Source: Fratercula arctica (Eukaryota; Chordata; Aves; Charadriiformes; Alcidae). Taken from it: a DNA stretch of 64,000 nt. The position numbers and the translations under genes were made by a program. This document shows positions 11,237 through 23,610 of the stretch, in pieces. Position 1 is the first letter of the stretch, and the number at the start of each line of letters is the position of its first letter. The DNA lies in NCBI GenBank assembly GCA_947846985.1, contig CANTUZ010000008.1, forward strand, positions 7,338,306 to 7,402,305, in the 5' to 3' direction. Below the pieces are notes generated by a model. It saw nothing but the letters and a program-made list of their open reading frames with translations. It made no database searches and was not told the DNA's origin.

Positions 11237-13282
11237 TGCATCCTGCTGCAGCCCACCCTGATGGTACCCCTGCGCCTTGCTTTGCCATATCCGTAAGGTG
11301 CTGGACTGCAAATGCCGAGATCCAGCTCAGTTTCAGGTGCACAGTTTTGCTCATGCCAAGTAAGGCCCACTGAGGAAGTGATGCGGAAACATCCTGAAAA
11401 TGCACTGCAAGCCTGACCCTTTGAAACTGCAGCACAGTCGCGGCTCAGCAGCACATATATTCATTTTTCTGTAGGTCCAACAGCTTGTGCTGCCACTTGT
11501 CTTGAGAAGGGAGAGGGTGTGTTCAACATCTGGGGGTTTTGACCCATATTTTCATATAATATAATATGAACATATATTATGCAAGATGCCTATCTCTCCA
11601 TGGGCTCCCTCAGTTTCTGACTCTTTGGCCAAATTTCCGACTGAGCTCCATTTTGAATTGGTACTTCATTGCTTCCTCCAGTTTGCTGACTTATGGTGTC
11701 CTCAGACCATGACCAGACAGAATCTTGGCTTGCCCCCGCTTCACTCCTGGCAAAGCCGATGCAGCTTCCTTCTGTTGTCAGTGGATGCAGGAGAGAATTG
11801 ATAAAAAGACAACTGTATTTTATTGCAACTAGGAATCCATCCATATTTTTTCAGTATTCACATTACAACTACCACTACTGGTGGAAGAGTAGAGAAAGGT
11901 GAGTTAACTTGCAGCATAGTTTTCATCATCTTCCCCATATCAAGTTTTTGGTAGGAAAAAGCTACAGTTCAACATTTATCATTAAAACACTTATGTTATT
12001 TAGTTTTTACATTTCACCATTATAATTTAGTAAGAAATTTGGTCCTCATACAAAAGGGTATTCGTACATGTCATGAGCTCTCCATGAATGAGTGTATCAC
12101 AGGACAGAATACTCTGATTCAAACAACAAAAAAAATACATCTTTCTATTAAATTCACCTGTGACTATTTTACAAATTAATCCAGACTAATGTGGATTAAA
12201 AAAACCATTAGAGAAGTGAACTACTGTAGTCTTGGAAGTAAAGTGACAAAACTGACTGAGTTTTTTGGCTGCTATATTTTTAGTCAAATCATTTTCCCTT
12301 TTTGTTCGCATTTGCACCTCAGTTACAAAGAAAGCACTTCACCTACATCCAGCTCAGAGTAGTCTTACATTTCTGTTATATTATCCATCCATTCAGAAAC
12401 CATCTGCCCCAGTAACACTTCATCAGCAAATCTCTCTAGGTTGTGCACATTCAGCTTCAAGTGGCATCACTAATTTTTTTCAAATACAACTTTTTTTTCT
12501 AGTCATTTCTGTACCTTTAGACTTGAATGTGCATTTTTATATTGCTTTAAAGATTCCAGAAGAGCACACACACATACTAGAAATAGGGGGTCTCATTCCT
12601 TTCTGCATTGCAGTCCTGTCAGTCAGTCATACCTGTGCAAAGTAAGTGCAGCATAAACAAAGTGCCAGGTCTGATTTGACATCAACTGTGCAATGCGTAA
12701 ATAAGGTGCAAAGCAGGGAATGACTGACCACTGAAACTTTATAGCAGGTTGCTGGGTAGGTAGAGAAGTATGGAAATTCCAGCTGCCAATAACTTCATGT
12801 AAATAGGTTGTGTAGAAATACAAGGCTGTATTTCCTACAGCTATACAGTATTTCTAGTACACGTAGCACAGTTCCCTTAATACGTTATCTCTCTGAACAT
12901 ATGAAATTGATGGCTTTTGCACCACCTGTACCTAGAAGATGTATAGGACAGCAGAAGCTACCATGTCTGATATAAAAAATAAAAGTATTGAAAAAAGAAA
13001 CCGTTACCTAAAATCCAACCAAAGCTGATTTCTAGCAAAAACAGTAAAGGAATATCTCAACATGTTTACTCTTGAAAATATTCTTCGTGGAGAGACTGAC
13101 TGTGTCAAGCCTAAGTTAACATCTGTGCACACTTTAGAGCAATCCCTGCACCAGTGGCGACAGTAACACTCCGTAGCTTTGTCTGCACTCCATCTACTCA
13201 CATGCTCTATATCTAAGGAAATGTCTTCTTTCATTGTTCTTATTTTATTTTCAGATACTTATTTCTCAAATAAAAGACACAC
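11237..13282. other. Unannotated AT-rich sequence
   Basis: No gene recognised. There is an AT-rich partial inverted repeat near 11551-11570 (arms ttcatat and atatgaa), and an 8-bp inverted repeat at 12176-12199 (ttaatcca and tggattaa). The 126-codon plus-strand frame at 12265-12645 has hydrophobic stretches but no recognisable family, and is treated as chance. Confidence 0.5.
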
Positions 13283-13420
13283 TTTCTAAGGAAGCAGCAT
13301 GTTCCAGTGGGATCAGCAGCAGTGCAGCACCCAGGAGATGAAGATTCAGTTTTTAAGTCTGTGCCTGACTTGCTGTAACATCTGGTTACTTACCTTCTAT
13401 TTGTCAACTTAACAGTATAT
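13283..13420 (+). repeat. MIR-like SINE relic
   Basis: The order 'agcatgttccagtggga', 'cccaggagatgaagattcag', 'tgcctgacttgctgtaac' and 'ctggttacttaccttct' follows the MIR-type SINE layout (attached-gene box region, then the gacttgctgtgtgacc core). The relic is strongly diverged. The family was assigned from memory; boundaries are approximate. Confidence 0.5.
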
Positions 13421-14944
13421 AAAAAAGATGCATTTGCATTAGTAGAATTCTCTCAGATCTAAACAAGTATTGAGCATTGCTATAAAATGTGAGACATGGT
13501 CAGGTGGGCTTTTCCAGTTCCTTAACTAACCGATATGCCATGGCTGAAACCTCCTCACTTGCAGAAGTCCGTGCCACCCACTGAACCACTAGAAAAGATA
13601 AAATAGATACAAACTGGTGGGTTAAGATTAAATGAAAAAATGGAAAAGCGTCAAAGACTTTAGGTTTCCTACCTAGCACTGAATAGCTCTGGCAACCTCC
13701 TACCACACCAAGTAAGATGAGGGCTGTTCGGAGCCATCCCACTGGCTAGCCATGGGTGACTGCCATCTGCCTGCATGGACCTCTGCTTTGAGGGTACCGC
13801 TCTTCCACTCTTCGTGATATTTTGGTATGTATTTAAGTATATCTGAGGTTGAGTGCTGAGGGTCACAAAATGCTGCTCAAAGGATTTTAGAGAGAAGCAG
13901 GAGAAAGGTCCTCAACAGCTATAGCTGTGTAACTCAGGATTATAACATGTACCTGACCAGCTGGAGGGGCACCAGTGGCACTTAACCATCTCCATACCAG
14001 TAGCAGAAATAACAGCTCCCAGTGGCAGCCAGAAATTGCATCTTTTCACACAGGAAAGAAGCAGAGATGGTAACAGGGTGTGGAAAGGAAGTGCAGATGG
14101 AAACTTCAGTATTAAAGGGTACATAAAACTTTCCTGAATGTAACTTTCATTAGAATATGAGTGCTGAACAAGTTAATAGAACTCAGAGAAATAAAATTTT
14201 AGGTGAGTGGGAATTTTACTGGGTCCAGCAGGGAAACCATGAGTGAACATCTGTCCCTCTTAAATAATCAATTCTCTACATATGCACAGACCGTAGTTTA
14301 AAATATTGAACACTGTTTTCATTAAGAAACATTGTAGGGTCTACTACGGAAACATATTTTATTAGATTCACCTGTATAATGGATTTCCTCTATTCTGAAA
14401 TTAGCACACTGAATTCTAGCTAGACTTGCATCTTAATAGAGTTTACTGAGCAAATGCATAAATAAGAACTTTTCATCCATCATCTCTCTGACATGCAAGC
14501 TAAAGTCACTTTTAATCTCTGCATAATAAATGGAATTAAGCATTCCCTACATATGGTTTTATCATGCCAGTTTACAAGAGCCCAGTGGACAAATTCTGAC
14601 TAGCAATATACCTTTTTCCACTCTTCTTGCTTGAGTACTAGGTTTAATATACCTTTCACTCGTTCATTCAGTCAGCTACTTGACAACCAGTCTACCCAAC
14701 AGAGGTACTCTCTGATGGGGTTCATGGGCTACCATTACTAGCAAAGCTTTTGATTTCTGGAAAATATCAGAAGGACAAGTGATACAGAAAAGCAAAAGCA
14801 GGTTAAACACCCAGTTAGAAAGAACTGAAAAGCTCAAGTAAACGGAGGGAGGATAGTCTTCTTAGAGAGCACTGAACAAAGTCTTTTTTTTCCCTGAACT
14901 TTGTTGAACTCCTGGTTCAACTGTAGGCTGTCTTTGATACCTAC
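13421..14944. other. Unannotated AT-rich sequence
   Basis: No gene or repeat recognised. An exact octamer motif atttgcat lies at 13432-13439. Confidence 0.5.
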
Positions 14945-15015
14945 ATTTCATCTCAGTCCCTCATCTGTATAAAATGGGAAATATTTCCTCACTTTGTGTG
15001 ATGTATTGTGACCAT
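14945..15015 (+). repeat. MIR-like SINE 3' fragment
   Basis: The segment 'catctcagtccctcatctgt' followed by 'ataaaatgggaaata' matches the 3' part of MIR-type SINEs (ctcagtttcctcatctgtaaaatggg). The following 'tttgtgtgatgtattgtg' fits the degraded tail. Confidence 0.55.
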
Positions 15016-16599
15016 GATAGGTAATCACACGCAATGACTACCAGCAACATTGTGAACAGCAAGTGCTAAAAACAGGTTTGGAGCCTCTCAGCACTACAAT
15101 TTTTTTGTCTCCTGTCCTTCTGTTTCCCACTGTTCCCCCACTAAATCTGTACAATGCAAATGCCATTAGGTGAACATCACAGTTTTGCACCAGAATTGTG
15201 GGTGCAATTGGAATTGTGGAATGGAAGAGCATTCACCATGTAAGGCCAGTAAATAACTACTTGGGACAGGTCACGTTCAAGACCAAACTAAGGAAATACA
15301 ACATCATGCTTAATGCTAACACCCCTTCATCTTCTCAGTCTTCACCCCCACCCCCAAAGATGCTTTTCTTCAGACGCACTAGCTGATCACCACTTGCTGA
15401 TCAGCAGATATCTCATAAGCTTTTCACAAAGGTATAGGATCCCTGGCACAGCACCAAGGCTGATGCTCAAGGCCACAGGGTGAAAACATGCATGCTGATA
15501 TTGTGTATCCAACCCCAAAACAAGGGTGGGTACAACTGATGACTCCTAAGAGAACACAGGTAAAACCAGACCATTAAACGAGTTTAATAACATCAGGCAG
15601 AGGCACTGTGAAGAAAGGAGGCCAAAGACCGCCCAGCTGCTTTGTTCTGGTAAAACTAAATATGTGACACTAACCACCACATTAAATGTCCAAGGTCCTG
15701 GCTGCAAAAGCTTCTCCAGCCACTGGCATCTGAACTTCCTAGTAGATTAGGTGATCACTGCAAGGAAGGCCTTTCCTCTCCAACTGTCCAAAACAGTGCT
15801 GACATTTGAGGGGGACATAAAAGGAAGTTCTGTATCATTCCTGAGAGGAACATTAAGTAAAGGTCCAAAGGATATTTGTATTTATTCTTCTATATGTGTG
15901 TGGTTTTTACTTTTGCCTGAAATTGAGTCTGAATCACATACAATCAAATTTTCAGAATCCCCCAAATAATTCAGCAAAAGAAATCCCTTTCAATAGGCTC
16001 CATGCTTTTGCCCAAAATAGTCCCTATAATGTCTCAGGTAAACCTAAGTTAAAAGTATGTGAGTACATTTTCAATTGTCCACAATAGTAGTGTTTTACTA
16101 ATGGATTGGAAGAAAAAAAAGAAACACAAAAAATTGAATTCACAGTTAAAACCGTGAATTCAAATTTATGTCTGCTCATTGAAGATAAATAAAAGATTTG
16201 AACACACTTCCATGTTTCTTCTTCATTGGGAAAAGTAATTTAAGTCATGGGCCTAATATCACTGACATTTCAACATTTTATAACTGTTCTCCACCAGTTC
16301 AGTATTTTTGTTTGATATCTGTAATAAGACAAAATTCAGTATCATCATATAATTTACTTTTTCTTTCTTTTTTCACCTGTGATTTACTGCTCAATTTCCC
16401 AAACGACGACAAAAATCTGAAAACAGGAAGAAAGAGATACATTTGGCATAACGTCTTCATCTGTGCAACCACCTACAACACTGTCAAGACAGAACTGGTG
16501 TTTTGAAAGTGATTAAAGTCTCATTTGTAAGCAGACATGACCCTCAAAGCTCAGACCCTGAAAGTCTCTCCCAATGCACAGAAGTGCTGGACATTGGTC
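15016..16599. other. Unannotated AT-rich sequence
   Basis: No gene recognised. It contains an inverted repeat at 16134-16163 with 10-bp perfect arms (ttgaattcac and gtgaattcaa) around a 10-base spacer, and an octamer motif at 15154-15161. Confidence 0.5.
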
Positions 16600-16805
16600 T
16601 CCTGCTGTATATATGATCACCAGAAACAGTCTGATTTTGTAAAGGGCTTGGGTAAGGTTCTTCATTCCTATCTCTCTCTGTCTCTCTGTTCTTTTTCTTC
16701 TTCTTTTTTTTAATAGGAAGGGTGATGATTCTTACTTAACTCAGTAAAACATTTTGAGATCAATAGATGAAAAGGTTGATACACGCATTTAGAAATATTA
16801 CTGAG
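16600..16805 (+). repeat. MIR-like SINE relic with intact-looking 3' half
   Basis: This is the clearest MIR-type relic in the window. From 'ggcttgggtaaggttcttca' through a C/T-rich core, then 'agggtgatgattcttactta', 'actcagtaaaacattttgag' and 'atcaatagatgaaaagg', the order matches the SINE type ending in 'aaagcactttgagatctat...gaaaagtgctata'. The C/T-rich core (16669-16714) has been expanded by slippage. Confidence 0.65.
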
Positions 16806-19604
16806 TACTTTGCAACAGACAGCAGTGTGCCTGAAAGCATGCCAAATGCCCCATTTCTTACTCTACAATTTAGAGTGAGACAGTGAATGCTGCAGGATCA
16901 TGATTAAAGTTTTAAATGTCACATCTACTAAACAGCAATATCCGTCAGTCATTGAGACAGTGTTATATCAACTTAGCTCACATCAGTGAATGAATTATAC
17001 AACTCTTTTCCCATAATTTGTTTCAACAGGATAGCTCATAGCTACCTCATAGCTAAAATCACTGTGTTCCTCATTTAAGGAGAGTGAAAAATAAACAGTC
17101 TTTATTCAGCTCCACTTCAGGAAAAAAAAATACATATTTTTTATACGCTGAACAGCACAAGGTATTACTTCTATACACATTGGCTCCTTGGGATTTCAGC
17201 CCTATAAAAATCAATAACAATGATGCCAGACTGAGACTTGACCTATTTGCACCACAGGAACTGTCTCCTACAAACTCTATACAAGGTCAAGAAATGATGA
17301 GCTGCTAATTATGAGACAAAGACAAGCGATGCAAGACTTCTTATGTCCTAACTTTTTCTTGAGTTTTTTTTTTTTTTTACTTCATTATAAATATGTTTAC
17401 CTAAGTTAATGCCTTCCTTAAAATACAGTCCTTGTATTCAGATTTGGACAGACAAAACGATAGGATACAGTTCATAACATCTTATCTGCAGTATCACAAC
17501 ATTTGTAAATATCAAAAATCAATCAAGAGAGAAGTCAACCGGCTTGATGTGCTCAGTCACAGATCAGAGCCTTTGTCTGATCTCTGGAAACAACCAGAGA
17601 TCTGTCTTAGAGAATGGAAAAAAGGCATTGTTTAACTTTCTACTCTCATCCACGCCACAGTAAATGCTCACTTCCATGGCAGAGATGAGCATGTTTCGAC
17701 AATGATGCTCACTGACAGTCATCAGTAGTTGAAGCTGAATAATCAGAAAGAATTTAGATTCAAATTGTCCTAAATTGATTCAACTGTATGTAACCCAGCT
17801 CTGCCTTTCTCTAGCCACCATTGCTCATTCTTAGGCAGAGCTGGCCAGCTACAAACCTTTTACCAGGAGAGCTTCACCCTGCTCACACCACTAGAGTCTG
17901 CCTCCAGATTGCCCACTTTTTTGCCTCGCCAGTGACAAATGAAGGCACATCCCATAGATAAATCAAATCCGACAAAGGCTCATTCTCCTTATGGAAAGGC
18001 CATACTCTAAATACCTGCTGACACTTAAAGAAATTAAATTCCTTTTCAAATGGGAAAATAATTGAGGCACCTGGATGCTTTAAGGAACTTTTCCGAAGAC
18101 TTAAGTGTTGAATCAGAAAGTGATAAAACACATCAGGAAAGTTCTAGTCAATCAGAACAGTACATGCCTCCTTCTGAACAACCTTCAAGGAGCAAAAATA
18201 AAATGTGTTAGTTTTGTCTGAAAACACAGCAAATTGCTTTCTTTAAGTCCGTTTGATGACAATAACAAACCTCCAGGGGATTCTTCTGAGATCTTCCTTG
18301 GGCAAAACCCACAAGCCACTGTATTCAGAGCTACTGCACGACAGAAAGGGAACAGAAAAGATCTCTGCTGGTGTTTTCCAGAAGTCAAATTGAGACTTTG
18401 ATTTGGGGCAGGTGCATTTACATGTCAGGAACAATTTCTACTTCTATGCATAAGATTAGCAGCAAGGAAAGCCTTAGAAGTTCAGACAAAAAAAACCTGC
18501 CCGACCTCAAGATGTAAAGGTCACTCAAACCCTGCTGGACTGCAAAGCTTTAATCTTATGATAGGGAGGGCCACAAATGGAAGATAGTGCCAAAATCTGC
18601 TCTCAGCTGCTGTAAGGCTTGAGCAATTCCTTTTACATTTCAGTGTAAAAGCAGAATTTGGAGCAGTGACCTTCAGCCTTCTTCTCCAGCCGCACATTGT
18701 ACCCCCTACGTGAAGGTGTCTCCACGGAGCACTATTAGTACTGCAGGAAGCAGAGCTCCCAGAGGCCCCCTCAGGTTTCACCATCTTCCCTGCTCTCCCG
18801 CTGCTCTCCAATTGTGCTTGTAAAGGAAGGACACTAACAGCTGGGATGTTTCTGATTAAAGGCATAAATGCCTTCAAACTGCTGTTAGCAGTTTATCTCT
18901 TCTTGTATTTTTAAAGTATTGCATGAAGTGTTAAAATGCATGGACCTAACTAATAATTGGAACTGTATGACTAAATTTCTGTGCTTGTTCCTAAGCAGTA
19001 ATTTTTTGTCTAACTGACAAGGTCCTTCTCTCTCTGAGTAGCAGGGTCACAGGAGCCATCAGTCAATTACCCTTTCCCAGTCCAATGACTGCCTTTTCAC
19101 CTCTGCGACCGAAAGGACTTAACAGGGTTATTCACACTTCCACAAGAGTAAAGCTCTTCATGATCTTTATGGATACGAGATATTCTTCAGATAAAAGCCA
19201 GAATCCTCATGATGTACCGCTTTCTTTTTGGCACACTTACACTGCTCTATCGTAGCACAGGTGGAGTTACAAAGTCACCAGATGTCCATTTATTCGTATT
19301 TCTTCCTCAGCCTCTTTTATTTCTCTCTTCCGCAGTGGCCTCATAGACTTGAATGACGGAGAGAAGGAGAAAACCACTCGGCAGTTTATGCATGCCTGGC
19401 TCCATTCTCTTTATTGTAATTACACTAGGGATGAATTTAGGCGTGAACTCTTTTCATTAGTTATGCAGTAAGTAGAGATGCTAAGCAACACTGGTCCAAA
19501 GATATTCAATTTACAAGCCAAAGCTCATCGCAGTATCACTGTACAGTTATGTTACATCTACAAAGACTGGAACTAGAAATAAAAGTTAGATGCATGAAGC
19601 CAGA
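16806..19604. other. Unannotated AT-rich sequence
   Basis: No gene or repeat recognised. Short frames such as 17432-17635 plus and 18521-18877 minus lack recognisable protein features. A poly-T run lies near 17366-17379. Confidence 0.5.
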
Positions 19605-19720
19605 GCACTTAGCCAAAGGGAGATAGTGGTAAGAGCTGAGCTATGAGTCACAAGTATTGAATTACAGGCTTTATTCTGCTACTGTGCACTTCACTAAGTT
19701 TTTCAAAGTTATATCTTCAA
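19605..19720 (+). repeat. MIR-like SINE relic
   Basis: The series 'gatagtggtaagagctgagc', 'tatgagtcacaagtattgaa', 'tttattctgctactgtgcac' and 'ttcactaagttttt' follows the MIR-type layout (tagtggttagagca, gagtcaggagatctgggttc, ctgctactgac, cttcacc). It is diverged but in order. Confidence 0.55.
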
Positions 19721-21614
19721 AGTTTGAACATCAGGTCAGCAGCTAAAATCCTCACTCCCAGTCAGGCTTCCTATATAGCTGAAGACAATGGAGAGAATGG
19801 AGATAATTAGTTAATTACAGACTGTATTCTATGGCAGAAAGGAGTTTTGTATTTAACTGTTGCTACAAGCATATCACTGGCAGATCCAAGCTGCTCGCAG
19901 AAGCTTGACAGTTCTCCGAAGCGTCATGGAAGGCAAATGTCCGTGACTTGCTCATGTGAGAAGGTGATTCTTGCTTTGCATAATCACCTTCCTCTTTGTT
20001 GCTTGCACATTGTTCTGGCATCACTGGTCTGAGAGGTATCCAATATTTTAAACTGCTCTATACATATGGTTTCAATTACGTGGAATGGCTCTCTCATTTA
20101 CATAAAGGTCAAAAGCAGAGCTGTGCAAAGTGCTGCAAATACAGAGCCGACTGGGCTCTCTGTTTCTATTTTCTTTGAAAGGCAAGACTCTTTCCAGACA
20201 GCAGCAATGTTGAGCACTTAATTGACCTATGTGGAATCAGCAATTTCCTCAGCAATAATAGACCAAGTTTAATCACAGTTGCAAGTCTACTGCATCAGTA
20301 GAATTACCCCAACGCTGATTTTGACTCTGTTCACAGAGTAACTGGAGTAACCAGTTGCTATCTCAGGTTTACAAAACAGTTATTATGTTCAAAATTTCAA
20401 CAGATTGTCTGAATCTACTCCTTAGAGGGCTAAGGAGTAAAATAGCCAGTCATGAAAGACATAATATCCCAAAGCGTAAAGAAAACAGAGAGAACATTAA
20501 TATCCACTCATTATCACATCCTTTGGCCAAATTTGGACATGAAGCTGTATTTGACTTGGTACCAATCAACTTGAACTGTGGGGTTTTTACAGATTTATAT
20601 GCATGATGTGCATGAAAAGAGAGTAAATAAGAGTAAAATCAATGCATTGTTCACTCTCCTTAGCCTCAACTTTGAAAAGCAGTCTAACCTAAAGAACACA
20701 CCATGACTCACTCCTCATCTGGGGCTTTTTAACATCTATCATGTCTGCTACCATAGACATTAGCAAAATTTTAAAATAAATAAATTCAGGCGTACAAGAT
20801 TGGTAAGATGTGAGTTCACACAGCTCTCTTCTAGAGCTGTAAGATCTGGTCCATCTTGTGGCTCAAACTGAAAAGACATTTATTCATTTTTAAATCTTCC
20901 GATTTATTTTTATGTGCATTATTTAAAACATGTCGTGGGCTACAGAGGACAGTGAAGTGAACTTGATGTACTTTAAGACTCTGATGACATCTTGCATAGG
21001 GTCCGAAAGAAAGTGAAGTGGACCCACATGTGATGTCTGCTGAGCTGATAGATAAAGTGATTTTTCAGAGTAAAACATTTAAAGATATGACAGATCTCTA
21101 GATTCTGTTCCCCAACTAAGTGAAGACAGCATATTCCATACCAGGCCTGACCACAGAGCAGATATGCAGTTAAAGATTCAGGCTGTTGTGAACAATTAAA
21201 AAGTAGGCAGAAAAAGACTATTAACCATAGTTCGGTATTGTGGAGAGGTTGAGAGTTGTGAGCACAACTAACTCATGTGCCGAAGCCAGCAGAGGCTGTA
21301 GAGAAGTGAGCAGATTGTAGAAGTTTGCACCCAAGATTTTTAACGTGTTTGAGGCTAAAACCAAACAAGTGTGCCGTGTGATTGTCAGGAGCTGCGAAGA
21401 CAAGGGCCTTGCCACTTCGTGGGCATACAGCATCTTGATCATGAAGGCAGTAACTACAGACTGGTTACGTTTACCACCTTGAAGGCCATGAATCTTCACT
21501 GCAAGTAATTTCTTAACCATGTTTCACTGACCTCATTTTCAGAGCTTTTATTTTCACAGGTCATCATAATCCAGTTCCTTTTCTTCTCTCCATAAAGGAA
21601 TGTGTGTGTATAAA
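19721..21614. other. Unannotated AT-rich sequence
   Basis: No gene recognised. A 99-codon minus-strand frame (21221-21520) has no recognisable domain. Confidence 0.5.
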
Positions 21615-21755
21615 GGTGCCACTAGGTCTTGGGTCACTCCCGAATTGTGCTAGACACTCTGCCAACAGCATGTCACGCTGCCCCTTGAAATAGAGACACA
21701 AAGGCAGAGTAAGATAGGGGAAGGACTAAAACAAATAGTTAAGTGCCAGGTGTAC
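21615..21755 (+). repeat. Ancient amniote interspersed repeat fragment
   Basis: The stretch 'cgaattgtgctagacactct', then 'gctgccccttgaaatagaga' and 'cacaaaggcagagtaagata', resembles the dispersed sauropsid repeat with 'ccattgtgctaggcgctgt...cagtccctgcccc...cagaggcaca'. It is strongly diverged. I do not know its exact family name with certainty. Confidence 0.42.
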
Positions 21756-23449
21756 AAAGCGATAAGCTCTCTGGTACTGACCCAGAAGAGTACTTGTGTC
21801 CAGGTGAGCTCTAGTTGGCAAGCAGTGCTGTCAGTGTCACCAGGTAATCAAACCTCAGGATGTGGAAGAGTCATGTAGCCCATGGCCAGACGGATGAATC
21901 CCTTATTGGTCACATTACTACTAAATACATTGCATTTCCACCCTTTACTATCATTTTTCTCCCCAGCGTCGCCACAAGAGCAGAATGAAGAGGACAGAGC
22001 GTTCTTCTTGCTCAAGCTAAGGAGATAGTGAGAATATCACTAATCAAAGCCACAAAGCCGCTTCTAATTCCTGTCCAGTATTAGTCAAACTGCAGATAAG
22101 TCATTTCAGTGAGGTGTGACTTTCTCCACATCAGTAAAGAAGTTCATCCTTAAGCAGGAGAAGTAGATTAGCAGGGAACTTTGCTGCTCCTCTTCTTGTA
22201 AGCCTTGAGAGTTTATGCACATAGCAGGAGACCTATTCCTCATCACAGGCATGCAAATGCCAGACATCAAAGAACACTTCGAACTGAATTCTCAGCATAA
22301 TTAATTTTCACCAGAAAGTGTTTTAACCTTTTAATCCATCTAAGCTAATAGATAGCAATGGCCTTCATTATTGCAACATCAGAACAGCTCCCCATCTTTT
22401 AACATATGAAGGCCTGTCACCCCTTTTCGTGAGGTAAGGAAGTACCAACCACCCTCTTGCACAGAGGTGAAGCGCCAGGCAAATGCCAACCAAATAAACT
22501 TTTCAATTTCATGTATGAAACTGTGCCTGATAACGCCACCATTTCCGAGGGACACCTTTCTCTCCCTGGAGAATAGTTTCACGTGTCGGAGGGGTAAGGT
22601 CCCACCATTTATACTAGCTGTCATGCCAGCACGTCCCTCTGACACCAGCATCATGTGTGGAAAGGCAGCCTTTCTGCCAGCTCCACAAGCAGCGTTACAG
22701 CTTCATTCTGCTCAGCCCAGGTGCTCATTTGTTCACTGCACAGGGAGTGAAATATGCTGTTCCTTCTCAAAACAGACACTTTCTTCCACAGAAATAAATT
22801 TTGGAAGTTTAAAACTGCCTTTTCCCACAAAACACCGCCTACCTTTTCACCACCCACGCAGGAAAGATGCTCGCTCTGGCTCCAGGGAGCTGAGAAAAGC
22901 CAGAAAGGACCATTAACCCCTCAGAGAGATCTCCCAATTCATACAGTGCTAAGCGTCAACAGCAGTGCAGCAGCACCCTCACAGTGTAAAATGGGCTTGA
23001 ACCAAAACTCCAGATCTAAAAATTCCCTTTGGCCTGATGAGTCAGTGTCTAGAATTTCGAAATAGGATTCAAATCTGAGTTTACAACTTTGATAGTTGAT
23101 ATAATGCAGCAAACCAGCGCCTCCGACCTGAACTTCCTAAGAGCCACAGTCCAAACCTCCCTGCCGAGCTGGGCAGCTCGGGTACAGCGGGGATGTCGCA
23201 GGCAGTCATTAATCCCCTTTGTCAGAAGGAGGCAAAAAAAGTTTCTCTAATGCAAGGCAGCACTCAGCTGTAATCTGTTCTTGACATCTTTTACTTTCAA
23301 GAGCAGAAAAATTCACCAGAGTAATTCAAAATTGGAAGTTGTAAAGGGTCAAATGAAAAAAGCCCACCCAGTATCACACCTCTAATTTCTTTAGTGAATC
23401 ACAATGCATAAGGGGATTTCTGTTGTCTTCCAAGTCTGACAGCAGAGAT
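21756..23449. other. Unannotated single-copy sequence
   Basis: No gene or repeat recognised. Overlapping frames between 22379 and 23065 on both strands (the longest is 149 codons, 22467-22916) shadow one another without recognisable content. Confidence 0.5.
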
Positions 23450-23610
23450 TGGATTTATGCAAATGATAAGGTTAAAATAATTAGAGATAGGTCAAAGGTA
23501 TAAATCAAACAACCAAAGTTGACATGTCTAAAATTCTGCACGCTAAACAATCAAGGTGTTTAAAGTCAAAACGTTTACTGGTGCTTGTTTATAAAAAGCA
23601 AAATTTAAGG
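23450..23610. promoter_or_regulatory. Candidate cis-regulatory module (motif cluster)
   Basis: Within about 160 bases lie an exact octamer atgcaaat (23457-23464) abutting a GATA-type gataag (23465-23470), a homeodomain core taatta (23478-23483), a nuclear-receptor-like aggtcaaaggta (23489-23500), aaacaa and aggtgtt sites (23545-23560), and a forkhead-like tgtttata further on. The motifs are seen directly; the regulatory role is inference. Such short motifs also occur by chance in AT-rich DNA. Confidence 0.25.

Noticed and set aside
11436..11465. Resemblance to the 5' end of U6 snRNA ('cagcagcacatat')
   Set aside because: Only about 15 bases match. The sequence that follows is unrelated to U6 and no poly-T terminator is in place.
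12265..12645. 126-codon hydrophobic frame
   Set aside because: The length is within what chance can give across six frames of 64 kb, and the hydrophobicity follows from T-rich codons. No family is recognised.
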